A program made the position numbers and the translations under genes. Shown here piece after piece: positions 1 through 7,830 of a stretch of DNA of 64,000 bases (the stretch's first letter is position 1; each line of letters starts with the position of its first letter). Source of the stretch: Trichomonas vaginalis G3 (Eukaryota > Parabasalia > Trichomonadida > Trichomonadidae); contig NC_067204.1 in assembly GCF_026262505.1 (NCBI RefSeq), positions 20,243,300 through 20,307,299 on the forward strand. Direction: 5' to 3'. Below the pieces are notes generated by a model. The model was not told where the DNA came from. It did no database searches and saw only the letters and a list, made by a program, of their open reading frames with translations.

Positions 1-1
1 T

Positions 2-1378
2 CATCAAACATTAGAGCATCAAAGGCTTCTTCTTCTTGGTCAGAAACGTTATAATGATCAAGTACGCCAGTTAAATGTCGAAAGAGAAGACTTCAGACAT
101 ACATACCAACGCCCAGAACAATGCAGAGAGTTTGATATCTGGCGTAAAGATTACAATCAAGTTAACGCCCCAATCAGATACGAATGGAATGACCCAGCCC
201 TTATGGCATTATTCCCTGATGATCCAAACAACAAACCATTCTTAGGAGGCGAAGTCGATGCTGATGGAATTTACGTTGCTGATCCAAGATGCGTCAACGG
301 AAGCTACGGTGGAGCTGCTGGCCAGGCAGGTGCAGGTGGTGCTGGCGCAGCTGGTGCTCCAGGAGCTGCAGGAGCAGCTGGAGCCGCTGGATCAGGTGCT
401 GCCGGAGCTGCTGGTGCTGCAGGTGTCGCTGGAGGCGCAGCAGGAGCCCAAGGTGGTGTTGCCGGAGCAGCTGGTGCAGCAGGCATGGCTGGTGCTCAAG
501 GAGGCGCTGGTGGTGCTGCAGGAGTTGCCGGTGCTAAAGGTATCGCAGGAGCTGCAGGCGCACAAGGAGCCGCAGGAGCACAAGGAGGAGCTGCAGGAGC
601 TGCTGGTGCAGCCGGTGCAACAGGAAAGCCTCCAGCTGGCTGGGTTGACCCACGTCTCGGAATCAGCAGCGGTCAATACTTCCAGGGTGAAGATTCCACA
701 AAGTACGAAAGACAGGCTGCACAAGCTGCTCAGCGTAGAGAGTGGTACGAGGCTCAGATCAAGGAGAAACAAGCTCGCAAGGCTCGTGAAGATGCAGAAG
801 ATTTACGCAATCAAATTTACGAACTTCAGACACAAAAGAGAATCACAGAACTCCATGCTCAAACCGAAGCTCAGAAAGCCGAAATTCGTCGTCAACTTGC
901 CGCAGATAATCTCAAACTTCTCGAAGAAAAGAAAGCTCGGGAACAACAAGACTGGGAATACGAACAAGCATACAACGACAACGAAAAACGCCATACAATG
1001 CGCACACGTACAATTGTCGAAGAAATGTGCCAAAGAAAGGGAGATCCACAAGACTACCGCGGCATGACAATTGAGGAACAGAAGGCAATTATCCTCGAGC
1101 AGAAGAAACAGATGGAAGATAACCAGCGCCGCCGCGAAGAAGAAGCAGAACGTGAAAGACAATGGCAGCAATACGAAGAGTACCTCAGAAATGAAGGCGA
1201 TAAGAACGAACTCGAATGGTTAAAGAGGAAGCAACAGGTCAACATGGAATTGGCCGAATTCCAGAAGAAACAGCATAAACAGCAGACGGAGACCCAGAGA
1301 TACCTGAATAAGGATCTCTACGGTACAAACGTCCCAGATGACTCTTACTATGAGCAATGGGGCCACTCCACTCGCTAA
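2..1378 (+). CDS. RIB43A-like flagellar doublet-microtubule protein (5' end outside window)
   Basis: The frame is open from base 2 to the TAA at 1376-1378, so about 458 residues are visible and the true start lies upstream of the window. RIB43A is a long helical filament protein inside ciliary and flagellar doublet microtubules. Family hallmarks visible are an RPEQCREFD block (the family has RPEDRREFD) near the beginning, a DPR..SS.Q.F.GED block, long charged coiled coil, a GMT.EEQKAI block and an ending of the form RYL..DLY....YYEQW. An Ala/Gly-rich tract of about 110 residues is inserted in or near the DPR block, so the protein is longer than ordinary members. The first ATG in the window (203) is internal because conserved sequence precedes it. 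Confident at family level. Confidence 0.8.
   Translation, partial: HQTLEHQRLLLLGQKRYNDQVRQLNVEREDFRHTYQRPEQCREFDIWRKDYNQVNAPIRYEWNDPALMALFPDDPNNKPFLGGEVDADGIYVADPRCVNGSYGGAAGQAGAGGAGAAGAPGAAGAAGAAGSGAAGAAGAAGVAGGAAGAQGGVAGAAGAAGMAGAQGGAGGAAGVAGAKGIAGAAGAQGAAGAQGGAAGAAGAAGATGKPPAGWVDPRLGISSGQYFQGEDSTKYERQAAQAAQRREWYEAQIKEKQARKAREDAEDLRNQIYELQTQKRITELHAQTEAQKAEIRRQLAADNLKLLEEKKAREQQDWEYEQAYNDNEKRHTMRTRTIVEEMCQRKGDPQDYRGMTIEEQKAIILEQKKQMEDNQRRREEEAERERQWQQYEEYLRNEGDKNELEWLKRKQQVNMELAEFQKKQHKQQTETQRYLNKDLYGTNVPDDSYYEQWGHSTR
305..635 (+). repeat. Gly/Ala-rich repeat tract inside the RIB43A-like gene
   Basis: About 330 bp of GCT/GGT/GCA/GGA-type codons encode GAAGAAGAQGA-like repeats, partly in collagen-like G-X-Y register. 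The tract lies between two DPR motifs (ADPRCVNGSYGG and VDPRLGISSGQYF), although the family normally has one DPR site. It is much more GC-rich than its surroundings. It is in frame, so it looks like a translated expansion rather than damage. Confidence 0.85.
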
Positions 1379-1838
1379 AGGTCAAATCAACAAAAATAGA
1401 TTCAATTATTTTTTGTGTTCTTCATTTATTATATTTTATTTTAATATCTGGTTTTTTAAAAGTAAATAAAATTAATTATTATTATACGATTTTTTAGCTG
1501 ATGCCAGCAAAATTTGATTTAATTTTATATTAATTGTAAATACAGTGATGAACAATGCACTCACTAGGTCTATATTTACAGAATATCAAAGAGTAGGTAT
1601 GTGCAACAGATTAAAATTATTTTGTTATAATCATAATGCAATATATGAAGAAGATACTTCATCTCTTGCATTTTTATCAGTAAAAATGGAAGGCTTTTGA
1701 CTCGGTATTAAAAATAAAACCTCGTTTTCGAAAATTTCAAAATCAAGGCTTAAAAAGGTATTTTAAGTAGTTTTTAAAAGAAGGGATTAGTAATTTGGAA
1801 TGTAAAAATAATGCTTTTATAAATCATAAAGATTGGAT
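1379..1838. other. intergenic, AT-rich, no gene seen
   Basis: This is the 3' flank between two convergent genes (RIB43A-like on +, eL43 on -). The stop of the upstream gene is immediately in a TAAA context, which is the known trichomonad polyadenylation signal. No ORF or repeat is supportable here. Confidence 0.5.
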
Positions 1839-2117
1839 TTATTTGGCCTGAGCTTCACGGATACGCTTGTAGGCAGCACGAGCTGTAAGAGCAGCTGGTG
1901 TTGTTGGTGTGTAAGCACCACCAGCGACAGCCTTACCGCACTTTGTGCAAGTCCAAATGCCAACAGCATTGCGCTTGACAGAATCCTTGCCGCAGAAGGC
2001 GCATGGGTACTTCTTACGCTGTGAGATTTCAATCTTCTTGATTGTCTTACGAAGGGAAGCACCATAGCGGACACCGTACTTACCACAGATACCTACTTTC
2101 TTTGTTCTGCGAGCCAT
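1839..2117 (-). CDS. RPL37A: 60S ribosomal protein eL43 (L37Ae)
   Basis: The product is 92 residues, the normal length for eL43. It begins [19 protein letters not shown], which matches the family start. It has the four zinc-ligand cysteines in two CxxC pairs (CAFC and CTKC, about residues 39-60), and ends in the AYKRIREAQ helix typical of the family. eL43 is a small zinc-ribbon protein of the large ribosomal subunit. The leader is short, with an initiator-like TCACTTTT about 23-30 bases before the ATG. The Polinton described below is inserted about 155 bp upstream of this start codon. Confidence 0.95.
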   Translation of the reverse strand: MARRTKKVGICGKYGVRYGASLRKTIKKIEISQRKKYPCAFCGKDSVKRNAVGIWTCTKCGKAVAGGAYTPTTPAALTARAAYKRIREAQAK

Positions 2118-2139
2118 TATTCAAAAAGACAGACCGAAC

Positions 2140-2147
2140 AAAAGTGA
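2140..2147 (-). promoter_or_regulatory. initiator (Inr) of eL43
   Basis: Read on the minus strand the site is TCACTTTT. It fits the trichomonad initiator consensus TCA+1-Y-(T/A)-(T/A) and lies at the usual short distance from the ATG. The transcription start would be the A of TCA. Assignment is by consensus and position only. Confidence 0.6.
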
Positions 2148-2265
2148 CAGAGATTTTGTAGAACCAACCCTAATGTAGAACACAGCACCCATTCTTTGTA
2201 CATTATGAATCTACATTAAATTAGTATCCTATATTTATATTTTTTATGACTTAATTTTGATAGTT

Positions 2266-2271
2266 TTCGTT
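2266..2271. repeat. left target-site duplication of the Polinton
   Basis: TTCGTT directly precedes the element and recurs directly after it at 20008-20013. Six-base target duplications are the hallmark of Polinton/Maverick integration. Confidence 0.9.
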
Positions 2272-2682
2272 AGTAGTATAAGTGGACGGGTTGTGTGACT
2301 TTTTTTGTTACATCTATATATAGACGATGCATTAAAATATATTTATTTATAAATCATTAAAAAATTAACATTAATTTTAAAATAATTTATTTTTTTATCT
2401 TTTATAAAAGAAGCTATATATAGATGATGTCAGATATTCCGCGATTAATTAAACATCATTTAAATCCTGAATGGGTTAAACTTCAATTTAAAAATGAAGA
2501 TTGTGAATTATTAAATGAATATGAAAGCCAAAATAAGCTAATGAGGTATAAATATAATGATAAAGAATATTTAATTTCATGGAATCAATGGAGTCATAAT
2601 CAAAGACCTCATAAACGAGAAGAAGAAATTGAAAATAATGAAATGGAAATCATTGATGACATTAAAGAGGATGGAATTCCTA
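2272..2682. repeat. left terminal inverted repeat of the Polinton
   Basis: These 411 bases match 19597-20007 in inverted orientation with one visible difference. The outer 150 bp are non-coding and AT-rich. The inner part holds the ATG and first 86 codons of an ORF, which therefore starts identically at both ends of the element. Confidence 0.92.
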
Positions 2683-4957
2683 GTGTTAAATCCTTTTTCC
2701 CTTATCAATTCATCACATGGGGGAATTACGAAGATGAATTATATAAAAAGGAACCATTCACTCAAGATTCATTTTATTCAGCATTAACACAAGAAACAAT
2801 ATCCGATTCAGATTATCAAATATATCTCAATGATGCTAAAAATTTTGAGAATAGATTAGAATATTTTATTCATTATTGCAATAAAGACGTTGAAATTATG
2901 ATTGACCCAATTGATAAAATTATCGAAGAAACATTTGTTTATAAAATTGACATGCTTCATAATCTTTCTTTATCATCGAATGCTTCAATGATTCGTTACG
3001 CTTTAGCATATAAAAACTTCAATCCTAACGAAACATATCCAGAAGAAGAAAATGTGGAATCAAGTTTTGAATTAACAAAAAAGTATTGGAAATATAAAAT
3101 TGATTCATATAAGAAACAAGATGAAAAGGCGAAAAGAGATACCAAAAACAATGTTTCAATGGATGACTATCAATACTATCACGATTTAATCCTTTCATCT
3201 AAATGTAAAATGTGTGGTAAAGCGTTTACATATGTAAATAAACCAACATTGGATAGAATCGATAATGAAAAACCACATACCAAAGAAAATTGTCAGTTAA
3301 TGTGTTGTTATTGCAATGTCGTGAAATCAAATAAAGATGAAGATGTTCAACGTTTAAGAATCAATTTAAGAAATTATGCATTAAAAAATAATTTACCAAT
3401 GACTTTAGATTCAGTTGAAGCTTATCACATTCTCCGTAATGGAATTACTGGTGGTCTATCAAATGTTCAACATCGTGTTAATCTTAAAGGAATCACGCAC
3501 ATTAATAAACTTTCATATAATCCAGAAACTAAAACTGTATCAAATGAGGACACCACCAACATTATGACTCATTTCGTTGGTGTTGATTTTAATTCATTAT
3601 ATCCTTCATCATTTTCATCTAATCCTCATGATTTCATTCAATATACTGACCATAAATGTATATGCCGGGAAGATTGAATGGTGTTATCATTTGTGATACA
3701 GCAACAAAGAAAGCAAAAGCACTGGGAATAATTAAGAAGAAAAATACTTTATTCGTGGCTGAAGTAAAGGGTCACATTGATGAAAAATAATTAATGATTA
3801 CATAAACTTTTTACCGATAATAAGAACTTAGATATTATCACAGATGAAAAAACAATTGGCAGTTTTATGTATAATTACATGAAATCAAACAATCTACCAG
3901 TTGACCAGAAACAGAGAAAATTAACTCAGTTAGCATCAACACACAACAATATCAACCATTTTTTTATTATCTATGGTATCTAATAGACAGATTTCATTTT
4001 ATCATTGATGACATTCAATCAATTTTAACATTTACTAAAAACACTTGTTTTAATGAATTTGCGAACGAATTTATGAACGAAAGACAAAAGGCTGAATTAG
4101 AAGGAAATAAAGGAAAAAGTTTATTTTTGCAAGATTTCACTTAATGGATCATATGGTTACGATGCAATGAATACAAAATTACACAAAGACTAAAATAATG
4201 AATGCACAGAAGGCACGCGTTGCATGTATGTCAAATAAGTTTAAAAACATAAGAGAAATAGGTGAGGATACATATCAAGTGATGCTTAAAGATAGATTTT
4301 ATAGATGTGATACATGTTTACAAGAGGCATTCTTCACTTTAGATAATGCTAAATACTGGTATTTGGTTTTCATTTATGATTTTATGTATAAATGCATGGA
4401 TGTTAATCGTTTTCATTTCATTGAAGGTGATACTGATTCATCTTATTGGGCAATCGCTGGCGACCCAAATCTTCCTAACACTCAAGCATTTCAAGCAATT
4501 GTTACGAGAAACAATTTTATGATAAAAACATTTTCAAATTCGCACCATTTGATTTCTTCTGTTTTGATGAGAAATTTAAACCTAAATTAAAGAATAAAGC
4601 TGAAGAAAAAGCACATGAGAAGAAGTTATTGGGTTTAGCAATTGAGAAACAAGGTGATAACATGGTTGCTTTATGTCCTAAGTGTTATACATCATTCAAC
4701 GGTTCAATTGATGGAAGTGATTTTAAAAAGATTGCACAAAAAATGAAGGGTGTTAGTTTAAGACAAAATAAGCAATTAACACCTAAAAAATATTTGGATA
4801 TAATAAATGATAAAGTGATATTTGATGGTCAAAATATTAATTTACAACTTAAAAACGGGTCAATGACTCGCTTAACAATCGGTAAGACTGCATTAACAGG
4901 AGCACACACCAAGGCTGTATGTTGTGAAAATGGATGTTGTATGCCATTTATTTAAAA
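2424..4957 (+). pseudogene. Polinton DNA polymerase B region (broken), preceded by TIR-encoded module and containing an HNH-like motif
   Basis: The first 86 codons come from the terminal repeat and encode a small basic/aromatic module. Downstream sequence carries DNA polymerase family B marks: a FFPYQFIT...DV exonuclease-side segment, DFNSLYPS (motif A), EGDTDSSYWAI (motif C) and a C-terminal LTIGKTALTGAHTKA segment. Before motif A lies a Cys-rich CxxC...LDRID...CQLMCCYC block that resembles an HNH nuclease/zinc motif. In the family this polymerase replicates the element. Here the gene is broken, with roughly four or five breaks, so this copy probably does not make a working polymerase. Confidence 0.85.
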
Positions 4958-5161
4958 GAATTTAAAGTTTATTTTTAATGAAATGCCACAGAAGAGACAA
5001 AAGGAACCACAACAAATTTTTTAAATCCCATCACAGCATCAACAGCAACAACAACCGCCACCATTTGATACCGTTTTAGAAGAAGGAACCGTTAATGATG
5101 GTTTTAATACTATGATTCAAAGAGGTGGGCACCCTTAAACATTTATTTTATTTTTATATAA

Positions 5162-5428
5162 ATGAATAGCGTAGATTTAAAAAATTTAATTGGTGATTTA
5201 GTACTTAATCAAAATTTTCTTAGTTATTATGAATTAAAATCATATCTCCAAAAACATATAATAAAATTAACGGGTGATGATATGGAATATTATTATCCAT
5301 ATTATAAAAATGAAATTTTGAAATATCATAATAAAATAATTTCTGAAATTAAAGACAAAATTAAAATAATGAATATTCAAAGGGAAAAACTAAATCACAA
5401 CTTAACAGTTGAAAGATTTCAAAAATAA
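5162..5428 (+). CDS. small Polinton ORF, unknown
   Basis: The 88-residue product is Lys/Tyr/Ile-rich, mostly helical, with no recognised domain. The ATG lies in a TATAAATG context shared with seven other ORFs of this element, which supports it as a genuine element gene. It slightly overlaps the next ORF. It sits between polB and integrase. Confidence 0.45.
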   Translation: MNSVDLKNLIGDLVLNQNFLSYYELKSYLQKHIIKLTGDDMEYYYPYYKNEILKYHNKIISEIKDKIKIMNIQREKLNHNLTVERFQK

Positions 5429-5699
5429 AGTATTAACAGAAGAAGATATTGATGAATTATATAAATTATATAATCCTGAGCCGCAAAAACAAAAGGTGCA
5501 AAACACCCAGGTCCTTCAGACCATAAATGATGCACAAGCTTTAATTTATGATTCATTAGTTAAACCATATTCAGCCCGACTTTTAAATGAAGATCAACTT
5601 TTGGAATTCATCCTTCAACATAAACTCGAAGCGGGAAAGTATATCAAACCTTTATATACAGCATATTTAAAACAAATAATAGAATACATCCAGAATTAA
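5409..5699 (+). CDS. small Polinton ORF just upstream of integrase, unknown
   Basis: The open frame codes for up to 96 residues and ends one base before the integrase ATG. It includes the peptide QNTQVLQTI, also found near the N-terminus of the fibre-like protein at the other side of the element (see the 26-bp inverted repeat). The start is uncertain. It may be part of an integrase-linked region rather than a separate gene. Confidence 0.35.
   Translation: MKDFKNKVLTEEDIDELYKLYNPEPQKQKVQNTQVLQTINDAQALIYDSLVKPYSARLLNEDQLLEFILQHKLEAGKYIKPLYTAYLKQIIEYIQN
5499..5524 (+). repeat. 26-bp sequence repeated inverted at 12203-12228
   Basis: The 26 bases beginning CAAAACACCCAGG recur exactly, in inverted orientation, 6.7 kb away. 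In both places they are translated in the same frame as QNTQVLQTI. The copy here lies in the ORF before integrase; the other lies at the start of the fibre-like gene. Confidence 0.85.
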
Positions 5700-6664
5700 T
5701 GAAGGAAGGAATGAAATCCAAAATCAAAGCAGATAAAATTAAACCACTTGCAACACCAAAACCTCCAACGACAGTACCGCCTCCTCCTTCAGTTAATCCT
5801 TCATCATTCACTTTATTATATCCATTTCAAACATTAAAGAAGCAAAAAGATTTTAAAAAGGATTTCAAGATATTAAATAAACCAATTGACCCAAAAATTC
5901 AACCGTTAAAGGAAAAATTTAGTCGCCCTTCATTTGCACCATATCCATATTCATACGAAATCGATCATCTGGAATCTTCAAAAGGAAACGTTACTTATTT
6001 ATTTGCCATTAACATTAACACTAGATATTTATATTGCATTCCGGTGAAAGGGAAAACAGAACAGGAAACAAGAAGAGCTATACAATACTTACTAGATCAT
6101 GAAAGAGTAGATAATATCAGGGGTGATGGTGATAAAGGATTTCAGGCAGCTATGACTCATTATTTCCCACAAATTAATTTTTTCTTCTCATCCTCTCCAT
6201 ATACGTTTCATAATAAAATAGTTGATGCGGTAATGAGAACTCTTAGAGATGCGTTAGGGGTTAACGGTCAGATATACTGGGATGGAAATCATGACTCCAT
6301 CATACAACAGTTAGTATATTATTACAATAATACATGGCATAGAACTATAAACATGAAACCAGTGGAAATGAAAAATGATATTTCAAAAGAATGGGAATAT
6401 ATTAGAAAGCAAATGGAAAGGTTAAATGATGTTAAACGTGAACAAATTAATTTGGGGCTCATGAATTTTAAACAAGGGGATAAAGTTTTGATTCATCTCG
6501 ATTATGGAAAAACTAATAAATCAATGACAAAAAGAAGACGAAGATTTGACACAATAGCTGAATTTGTTAGATATATTAACGGCAATGCATTAGTTGAAGT
6601 TGACAATAAATTAATAGAAATTCCGATTTATTTTATTACTCCATTATATTTAAATAATATTTAA
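5699..6664 (+). CDS. Polinton integrase (retroviral-like DDE)
   Basis: The frame encodes 321 residues and looks whole. After a Pro/Lys-rich N-terminal tail (to about residue 70) comes a ribonuclease-H-like core with YSYEIDHLE, a YLFAININTRYLYC strand pair, the RGDGDKGF segment and an NKIVDAVMRTLRD helix. It is followed by YYNNTWHRTINMKP, the classic integrase motif before the C-terminal domain, and a small chromodomain-like tail (GDKVLIHLD...RRRFDTIAEF). In Polintons this enzyme joins the terminal repeats to 6-bp staggered target cuts, matching the TTCGTT duplication seen here. It lies immediately downstream of the small ORF at 5409. Confidence 0.85.
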   Translation: MKEGMKSKIKADKIKPLATPKPPTTVPPPPSVNPSSFTLLYPFQTLKKQKDFKKDFKILNKPIDPKIQPLKEKFSRPSFAPYPYSYEIDHLESSKGNVTYLFAININTRYLYCIPVKGKTEQETRRAIQYLLDHERVDNIRGDGDKGFQAAMTHYFPQINFFFSSSPYTFHNKIVDAVMRTLRDALGVNGQIYWDGNHDSIIQQLVYYYNNTWHRTINMKPVEMKNDISKEWEYIRKQMERLNDVKREQINLGLMNFKQGDKVLIHLDYGKTNKSMTKRRRRFDTIAEFVRYINGNALVEVDNKLIEIPIYFITPLYLNNI

Positions 6665-6683
6665 TTTTTTTATTTCGTAAGAA

Positions 6684-6956
6684 ATGAGTGACAACAAAGC
6701 AGTCAAGAGTCCAGACGATGAATATAAAAAGAAACTAAACAGAATTAAATCAAAAATATGCTATTACAAAAAGAAGCCGCAATGCGGTGGGGTTGAAAAC
6801 GATAAAGAGAGGAAAGAAATAATCGAAAAATTAGAAACTTACCGTTCAATCCTTAAACTGAGTGAAGCAAAAATAAAAGAATTTAATAGAATAAATAAAT
6901 TGATTGGAAGAGATGAATTTAATAAAGATGAATTTTTAAACTCAATCCAAATTTAA
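6684..6956 (+). CDS. small basic coiled-coil Polinton ORF, unknown
   Basis: The 90-residue Lys/Glu-rich product is probably helical, with a lone Cys pair region (YYKKKPQCGG). Its ATG is in a CGTAAGAAATGAGTG context that recurs at the start of the minus-strand ORF 18676-19155 at the other end of the element. It overlaps the convergent 54-codon ORF by four bases. No family recognised. Confidence 0.5.
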   Translation: MSDNKAVKSPDDEYKKKLNRIKSKICYYKKKPQCGGVENDKERKEIIEKLETYRSILKLSEAKIKEFNRINKLIGRDEFNKDEFLNSIQI

Positions 6957-7117
6957 TTTTTATTCCTCTTCGACAACGTCTCTCTTTCCATCATTACTGC
7001 ATAACCACATTTTCTCAGTTTTAGTGGTTTGTTATTTTTAGCAAGTTCTCGCATCATTTTTATCATTTCCTCCCTTGTTATGATTCGTGGTAAATTTTGA
7101 GCTTGTGGGGTATCCAT
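6953..7117 (-). CDS. 54-residue Polinton ORF, unknown
   Basis: Reading the minus strand from ATG at 7117 gives MDTPQAQNLPRIITREEM..., 54 residues rich in Met, Lys and Arg, ending at 6953. The start lies in the same TAAATG context as other element genes (…TTTTTATCATAAATGG), which is the main reason to accept it. It converges on the previous ORF with a four-base overlap. No domain recognised. Confidence 0.45.
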   Translation of the reverse strand: MDTPQAQNLPRIITREEMIKMMRELAKNNKPLKLRKCGYAVMMERETLSKRNKN

Positions 7118-7183
7118 TTATGATAAAAATAAAAATTTGTTATCACTTATTTTATCGTTAATGGTTTTAGGTTATTCAATAAT

Positions 7184-7757
7184 TAATTATTTTTGAAGAA
7201 CTGAAGGTGTCACCACGTCACCATGTCACCAGGTTAATTAACTTCTCTGAAAAAATGAGACAACATGACATTTTGACAACATCACAGGAGGAAGGTAGTT
7301 ATGAATTATTTTTGAAGAACTGAAGGTGTCACCACGTCACCATGTCACCAGGTTAATTAACTTCTCTGAAAAAATGAGACAACATGACATTTTGACAACA
7401 TCACAGGAGGAAGGTAGTTATGAATTATTTTTGAAGAACTGAAGGTGTCACCACGTCACCATGTCACCAGGTTAATTAACTTCTCTGAAAAAATGAGACA
7501 ACATGACATTTTGACAACATCACAGGAGGAAGGTAGTTATGAATTATTTTTGAAGAACTGAAGGTGTCACCACGTCACCATGTCACCAGGTTAATTAACT
7601 TCTCTGAAAAAATGAGACAACATGACATTTTGACAACATCACAGGAGGAAGGTAGTTATGAATTATTTTTGAAGAACTGAAGGTGTCACCACGTCACCAT
7701 GTCACCAGGTTAATTAACTTCTCTGAAAAAATGAGACAACATGACATTTTGACAACA
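7184..7757 (+). repeat. tandem array of a 119-bp unit, about 4.8 copies
   Basis: Copies begin at about 7191, 7310, 7429, 7548 and 7667 and are practically identical. Each unit holds three GTCACC boxes spaced 8 bp apart, a TTAATTAA palindrome and a TGACATTTTGACAAC segment. This layout resembles iterons bound by a replication initiator. The array lies just upstream of the primase-helicase ATG. Confidence 0.92.
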
Positions 7758-7830
7758 ATCCTGGAAATATGATGCAGTCCAAAAATAAAGTTAGTTTTAA
7801 AATTATTTTTATTTTTTTATTCCTATATAA

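Noticed and set aside
258-1067. Long open frames overlapping the RIB43A-like gene in other frames and on the minus strand
   Set aside because: They are shadows of the Gly/Ala and Lys/Glu-rich coding sequence; their translations are low-complexity and the RIB43A frame has conserved blocks.
7184-7757. CRISPR-like array
   Set aside because: The 119-bp units are directly adjacent without unique spacers, and the host is a eukaryote.
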